Shown piece after piece: positions 4,438 through 7,131 of a stretch of 7,131 nucleotides of DNA. The translations under genes were made by a program, and so were the position numbers. The stretch's first letter is position 1, and every line of letters starts with the position of its first letter. The notes beneath the pieces are model-generated. The model ran no database searches. It was not told the DNA's origin and worked only from the letters and a program-made list of their open reading frames with translations. This DNA is from Luminiphilus sp. Lineage in GTDB: Bacteria > Pseudomonadota > Gammaproteobacteria > Pseudomonadales > Halieaceae. Location of the stretch: contig JAKMEU010000008.1 of assembly GCA_022425845.1 (NCBI GenBank), forward strand, positions 1-7,131, read 5' to 3'.

Positions 4438-5955
4438 ATGTCAACAAATGGCTTTTCAAAGGGTCTCCAGAGGCTTACGGGCACGCTTGCCCTTCACATG
4501 ACCCTAGGCCTGCTGGTCGCCGCACCCTCCCATGGCAGTGAGCAGAGTTTGGAATATGGTCTGGATGGTGTGGTGAAGAATGGCACTGTGCAAACACGTA
4601 TCGGCGAGTTGACGTTTGAAAATGGCTATCCCAGCCGTGATTCCGTGCAATCGCTGTATGACGCCATGGACTTCCAACGGGCTACCCAGGCCTATGTGTG
4701 GGCACTACCCATGGTCAGCATGGCTGAGTGGCAGGCAGTGCACGAGCAGCAGTTCGATGCCCAGGATCGCGATTTCGTCATCTACAACACCACGGAAGAA
4801 AAATTGGGGATCCTGACGGCTAATGCCACCACCCCCTATGTGATCGCGTTCAACGATTTGGGCCGATCGGGACCTCTGGTGATTGAGGTACCCAGCGGGC
4901 CCGTAGGCGGGTTGGTCAATGATTTCTGGCAGCGCCCGGTGACCGACCTGGGACTGGCGGGGCCCGATCAGGGCGCAGGTGGGAAATATCTGGTTCTTGG
5001 CCCCGAGCAGGAGCGACCCGAAGGAATAGAGGTCGATCATGTTGTCACGAGTGACACGATGAACATCCTGGTCGGCATTCGCATCCTCACGCCGGATCCC
5101 CAGGAAGGTGATCGTATCTTGCGCGCCTTTAGGGTCTATCCCGCGTCCAACCCGGACGAGGAACAGGGCTACGCCAAGGTCGAGGGTGAGTGGTTCCATT
5201 ACCAGCCCCGTGGTGTTGACTACTGGGAGCGACTCCACAGCGTATACGAGCGCGAGCCCGTTGCGGAACGGGACCGCTTCATGCTGGCCTCCCTGCGTTT
5301 TCTGGGTATGGAAAAGGGCAAAGCCTTCAATCCCGATGATCGTCAGCAGGCGCTTTTGGCAGAGGCCACTCTGGTGGGCGAGGCCATGGCTCAGGCAAAC
5401 AGTTTCGAATCTCGCTTTCCCGGGGTGCAGTATCGTGACGATTCATCCTGGGAGTACGTTATTTTTCTTGAGCCGACCCAGCGCGAGGGTGAGCACGAGC
5501 ACCTGGATGAGCGGGCCGCCTACAGTTACGAAGCTGTCACGACTTCTGCGGGCATGACAAGCACCACGCCCGGTGTCGGCTCCGCCTACCTGGGCGGCTA
5601 TCGCGACGGCGCTGGCGACTGGCTGACAGGCACCGACACTTACAAGCTGACCGTTCCGGCGGACGCCCCTATGGAACAGTTCTGGTCGGTCTCAGTCTAC
5701 GATCAGGCGACACGATGCCTGATCAACAATGGCACAGAGCGAGCCGATCGCTCCTCACGCGATGATCTGGTGGCAAATGCAGATGGCTCGGTCGATCTCT
5801 ACTTCGGGCCTGGCACGGCACCAGAGGGCATGGAGAACAATTTCATTCGCACCAATGCGGAGGATGGTTTTTTTGTCTACTTCCGATTGTATGCACCGAC
5901 AGAGCCTTACTTTGAAAAGTCGTGGTCACTTCCCGATCTGCAGAAAATCAACTAG
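4438..5955 (+). CDS. Exported DUF1254 / DUF1214 domain protein
   Basis: This 505-residue protein has the two-domain layout of the DUF1254-DUF1214 family, whose biochemical role is not established. After a signal peptide (basic GLQRLTG, hydrophobic core to about A29, cleavage near G33-S34) comes DUF1254, about residues 75-215: RATQAYVWALPMVSM (81-95), then VIYNTTEEKLGILTANATTPYVIAFNDLG (114-142), LVIEVPSGPVGGLVNDFWQRP (147-167) and KYLVLGP (183-189). A charged linker leads to DUF1214 at about 390-490, with YLGGYRDGAGDWLTG (394-408), YKLTVPADAP (412-421), FWSVSVYDQATRCLINN (425-441), SVDLYFGP (461-468) and a terminal FFVYFRLYAPTEPYFEKSWSLPDLQKI. Length and order are normal for the family. The start is secure: AAGGAAG six bases before the ATG. 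It is probably periplasmic. Apart from a doubtful ORF 38 bases downstream it has no operon partner. Confidence 0.92.
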   Translation: MSTNGFSKGLQRLTGTLALHMTLGLLVAAPSHGSEQSLEYGLDGVVKNGTVQTRIGELTFENGYPSRDSVQSLYDAMDFQRATQAYVWALPMVSMAEWQAVHEQQFDAQDRDFVIYNTTEEKLGILTANATTPYVIAFNDLGRSGPLVIEVPSGPVGGLVNDFWQRPVTDLGLAGPDQGAGGKYLVLGPEQERPEGIEVDHVVTSDTMNILVGIRILTPDPQEGDRILRAFRVYPASNPDEEQGYAKVEGEWFHYQPRGVDYWERLHSVYEREPVAERDRFMLASLRFLGMEKGKAFNPDDRQQALLAEATLVGEAMAQANSFESRFPGVQYRDDSSWEYVIFLEPTQREGEHEHLDERAAYSYEAVTTSAGMTSTTPGVGSAYLGGYRDGAGDWLTGTDTYKLTVPADAPMEQFWSVSVYDQATRCLINNGTERADRSSRDDLVANADGSVDLYFGPGTAPEGMENNFIRTNAEDGFFVYFRLYAPTEPYFEKSWSLPDLQKIN

Positions 5956-5993
5956 CGCCTGATTGCATCTGTATTTGAGCGCATGAGGTTGGA

Positions 5994-6380
5994 GTGACCT
6001 TTCGGCGCCGGGATCTACGGGATCTTTATGATCGGTACTCCGCGGCGCTGAAGCGTAAAGCTGGACACGCTGAACAGCGAGAGGCGATGGTTTCAACCAG
6101 GCAACCTGCTGATTGGCGAATGGCGTTTCTGTATGAGAACAATTACGTCATGGGTGTGTACGCTACTAGTAGCCGCGCGCCTGTTGACGTTTGCCCCCAG
6201 GTGTCAGGGGAGCCGCTGACAGAATGTCCAGGAAGCTATTTCGAGCGGTTAAAGTGGGGGCGCTCGTACTCTCAGCCCGCAGTGGTCACTGGTTTTCCCC
6301 GGCAAGCGGGCTGGAACTTTGAGTCGGGGTTGGTATCGGGGTTTACTAATTTAAAGACTCACGAAATCAACCACTTATGA
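5994..6380 (+). CDS. Small orphan ORF, hypothetical (128 residues), doubtful
   Basis: I do not recognise this product. It starts at GTG 5994, with GAGG five bases upstream, 38 bases after the DUF1254 stop, and could be co-transcribed with it. The N-terminus is very basic (FRRRDLRDLYDRYSAALKRKAG, 3-24). The rest is rich in aromatic residues and Gly (AFLYENNYVMGVYATSSR, 44-61; GWNFESGLVSGFTNL, 106-120) with two Cys (VCPQ and ECPG). There is no signal peptide or membrane segment. Codons are more mixed and AT-rich toward the end than in the DUF1254 gene. ATG codons at 6087 and 6120 are possible later starts. The stop at 6378-6380 is only seven bases from the 3' end of the convergent tRNA. It could be a genuine lineage-specific gene, a decayed remnant, or a chance frame. 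Confidence 0.4.
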   Translation: MTFRRRDLRDLYDRYSAALKRKAGHAEQREAMVSTRQPADWRMAFLYENNYVMGVYATSSRAPVDVCPQVSGEPLTECPGSYFERLKWGRSYSQPAVVTGFPRQAGWNFESGLVSGFTNLKTHEINHL

Positions 6381-6387
6381 TGCTCAT

Positions 6388-6463
6388 TGGTGCCCTCGCC
6401 AGGACTCGAACCTGGAATCACCGCTTAGGAGGCGGTAGTTATATCCTGTTTAACTACGAGGGC
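6388..6463 (-). tRNA. tRNA-Arg, anticodon CCT (reads AGG)
   Basis: Read on the minus strand the 76-base cloverleaf is complete. The acceptor stem GCCCTCG pairs with CGAGGGC over seven bases. The D-stem GTTA/TAAC surrounds a loop with AGGA. The anticodon stem ACCGC/GCGGT has five pairs and the loop CTCCTAA, giving anticodon CCT. The variable region is the short GATT, and the T-stem CCAGG/CCTGG has the loop TTCGAGT. The discriminator is A and the terminal CCA is encoded (6388-6390). No obvious intrinsic terminator follows. No second copy of its 3' end is visible, so there is no sign of an integrated element using it as an attachment site. Confidence 0.96.
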
Positions 6464-6510
6464 CGCGCGGCGGGATTATGCCAAAACATCGACCCATAGC
6501 GAAAAAAAAG
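6464..6510 (-). promoter_or_regulatory. Predicted tRNA-Arg promoter, overlapping the methyltransferase start
   Basis: On the minus strand CATAAT (6480 to 6475) matches TATAAT at five of six bases and lies 11 bases before the mature tRNA. The region between is pure GC (CCCGCCGCGCG), the GC-rich discriminator typical of stringently controlled stable-RNA promoters. At 17-base spacing the -35 is the weak TTCGCT (6503 to 6498), preceded by a run of T (6509 to 6502) resembling an UP element. The weak -35, A/T tract and GC discriminator together look like a stable-RNA promoter. The -10 box contains the ATG (6478-6480) of the opposite-strand gene. Confidence 0.6.
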
Positions 6511-7131
6511 AATTCGACGGTTGGCCGGGAGCCCAGCTTTGAGGGGCAGGCCCGGGATTTGACAAGCGATGGCCGTGGCGTTGTTCGGCATCCGGATGGC
6601 CGCACCTGCTTTGTGTCCGGGCTCTGGCCGGGTGAAGTGGCCGAAATCCAGCCAGTGGGTCGTCAGGGGAAGGTTGTGTTGGGTCAGGTAGCTGAATTGC
6701 GGAGGCCTCACGCCCAACGTCGAGACGCGCCTTGCCGCCACCACGGACAGGAGGGCGACCGGTGCGGGGGCTGCCCATGGATGTTCATGGACTACCAGGC
6801 CCAGTGCGAGGCTAAGTGGCATCGCTTTGAAAAAGCCATAACGGGATTGCGAGATAGCGCGACGCAAGTTGATTCGCTGCGGTCTGCCCCCGAAGAGTTG
6901 GGCTATCGAAATAGGGCGCAGTTCAAAACCGACGGCAGGCGACTGGGTTATGTCGCCGGGGGCAGTCGTCGGCTTATCGATATCGAAACCTGTCCGATTC
7001 TCAACCCGGTAAATGCGCGGCACCTGGAGGACCTCCGGACCCTGTTGCCCAATAAAACCTGGCAGGCGAAGAAAGGAGGTTGGCATACCGTCGACGTTGA
7101 CGACGATACCCTGCAGCCGTCCATCGATAAA
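6478..7131 (+). CDS. RlmD/RumA-family 23S rRNA uracil-C5-methyltransferase, N-terminal part (3' end outside window)
   Basis: The frame is open from ATG 6478 to the window edge, giving 218 residues of an expected 430-450. It matches the TrmA/RumA family of SAM-dependent RNA 5-methyluridine methyltransferases; RlmD modifies U1939 of 23S rRNA. Residues 1-18 form a basic tail (KHRPIAKKK). A TRAM-type RNA-binding domain follows at about 20-75 (LTSDGRGVVRHPDGRTCFVSGLWPGE). Then come the iron-sulphur ligands: C86, C96 and C99 (CGGCPW) and C172 (IETCPILNP), the same order as the four in RlmD. YRNRAQFKTDG (143-153) and RLGYVAGGSRRLIDIETCP are family signatures. The SAM-binding motifs and catalytic Cys lie beyond the window, so RlmD cannot be strictly separated from related enzymes. 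ATG 6478 is the only start before the TRAM domain; an in-frame TAA at 6451 blocks extension. The ribosome-binding sequence is poor (GCGGG). Confidence 0.9.
   Translation, partial: MPKHRPIAKKKNSTVGREPSFEGQARDLTSDGRGVVRHPDGRTCFVSGLWPGEVAEIQPVGRQGKVVLGQVAELRRPHAQRRDAPCRHHGQEGDRCGGCPWMFMDYQAQCEAKWHRFEKAITGLRDSATQVDSLRSAPEELGYRNRAQFKTDGRRLGYVAGGSRRLIDIETCPILNPVNARHLEDLRTLLPNKTWQAKKGGWHTVDVDDDTLQPSIDK

Noticed and set aside
4188..4541. 117-residue plus-strand frame before the DUF1254 gene
   Set aside because: GTG start with no ribosome-binding site, overlaps the secure DUF1254 gene by over 100 bases in another frame, and the translation is low-quality.
4705..5238. 177-residue minus-strand frame inside the DUF1254 gene
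   Set aside because: Antisense shadow of a well-conserved domain in GC-rich sequence.
6388..6463. tRNA-Arg as an integration site for a mobile island
   Set aside because: No integrase and no repeated tRNA 3' segment elsewhere in the window.
6502..6509. A8 run as a programmed slippage site in the methyltransferase gene
   Set aside because: The zero frame encodes the complete N-terminal domain after it, and the run is better explained as Lys codons overlapping the tRNA promoter's A/T element.
6454..7086. 210-residue minus-strand frame opposite the methyltransferase
   Set aside because: The plus-strand frame carries clear TRAM and iron-sulphur motifs; the antisense frame overlaps the tRNA 5' end and shows no domain.

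Overview
The window looks like the chromosome of a marine-type gammaproteobacterium of moderate to high GC. The long thiolase, the DUF1254/DUF1214 protein, the RlmD/RumA-family methyltransferase and the encoded CCA on the tRNA all fit that, and Halieaceae-like bacteria are my best guess from protein flavour only. I see no transposase, integrase, phage gene, toxin-antitoxin pair, CRISPR array or multi-gene cluster. It reads as an ordinary chromosomal segment of mostly single-gene units.

Layout: (1) 1-761, the 3' part of a thiolase on +. (2) 813-1178 and 1412-1789, two small NTF2-fold proteins on -, one cytoplasmic (lumazine-binding-like) and one with a signal peptide; the 233-bp gap between them holds a strong hairpin. 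(3) 1790-2115, a 326-bp divergent control region with a near-perfect CRP-type site (TGTGA-N6-TCACA) and two adjacent palindromes. (4) 2116-3177, a cytosolic glycoside-hydrolase-like TIM barrel (GH5/clan GH-A type) on +. (5) 3227-3886, a secreted protein of unknown family on -, convergent with the hydrolase. (6) 3887-4437, a 551-bp divergent intergenic region with several palindromes and a small tandem repeat. (7) 4438-5955, an exported DUF1254/DUF1214 protein on +. (8) 5994-6380, a doubtful small orphan ORF on +. (9) 6388-6463, tRNA-Arg(CCT) on -. (10) 6478-7131, the 5' part of an RlmD/RumA-like 23S rRNA uracil-5-methyltransferase on +, running off the end.

The genes do not form one pathway. 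Two points of genome organisation stand out. One is the CRP-like site between a secreted NTF2 protein and a glycosidase. The other is the 14-bp divergent gap between the tRNA and the rRNA methyltransferase, where the tRNA's predicted -10 box contains the methyltransferase's ATG and its A/T-rich upstream element coincides with the enzyme's N-terminal lysine codons. I find no convincing previously undescribed system; the most open questions are the two unrecognised proteins (3227-3886 and 5994-6380).
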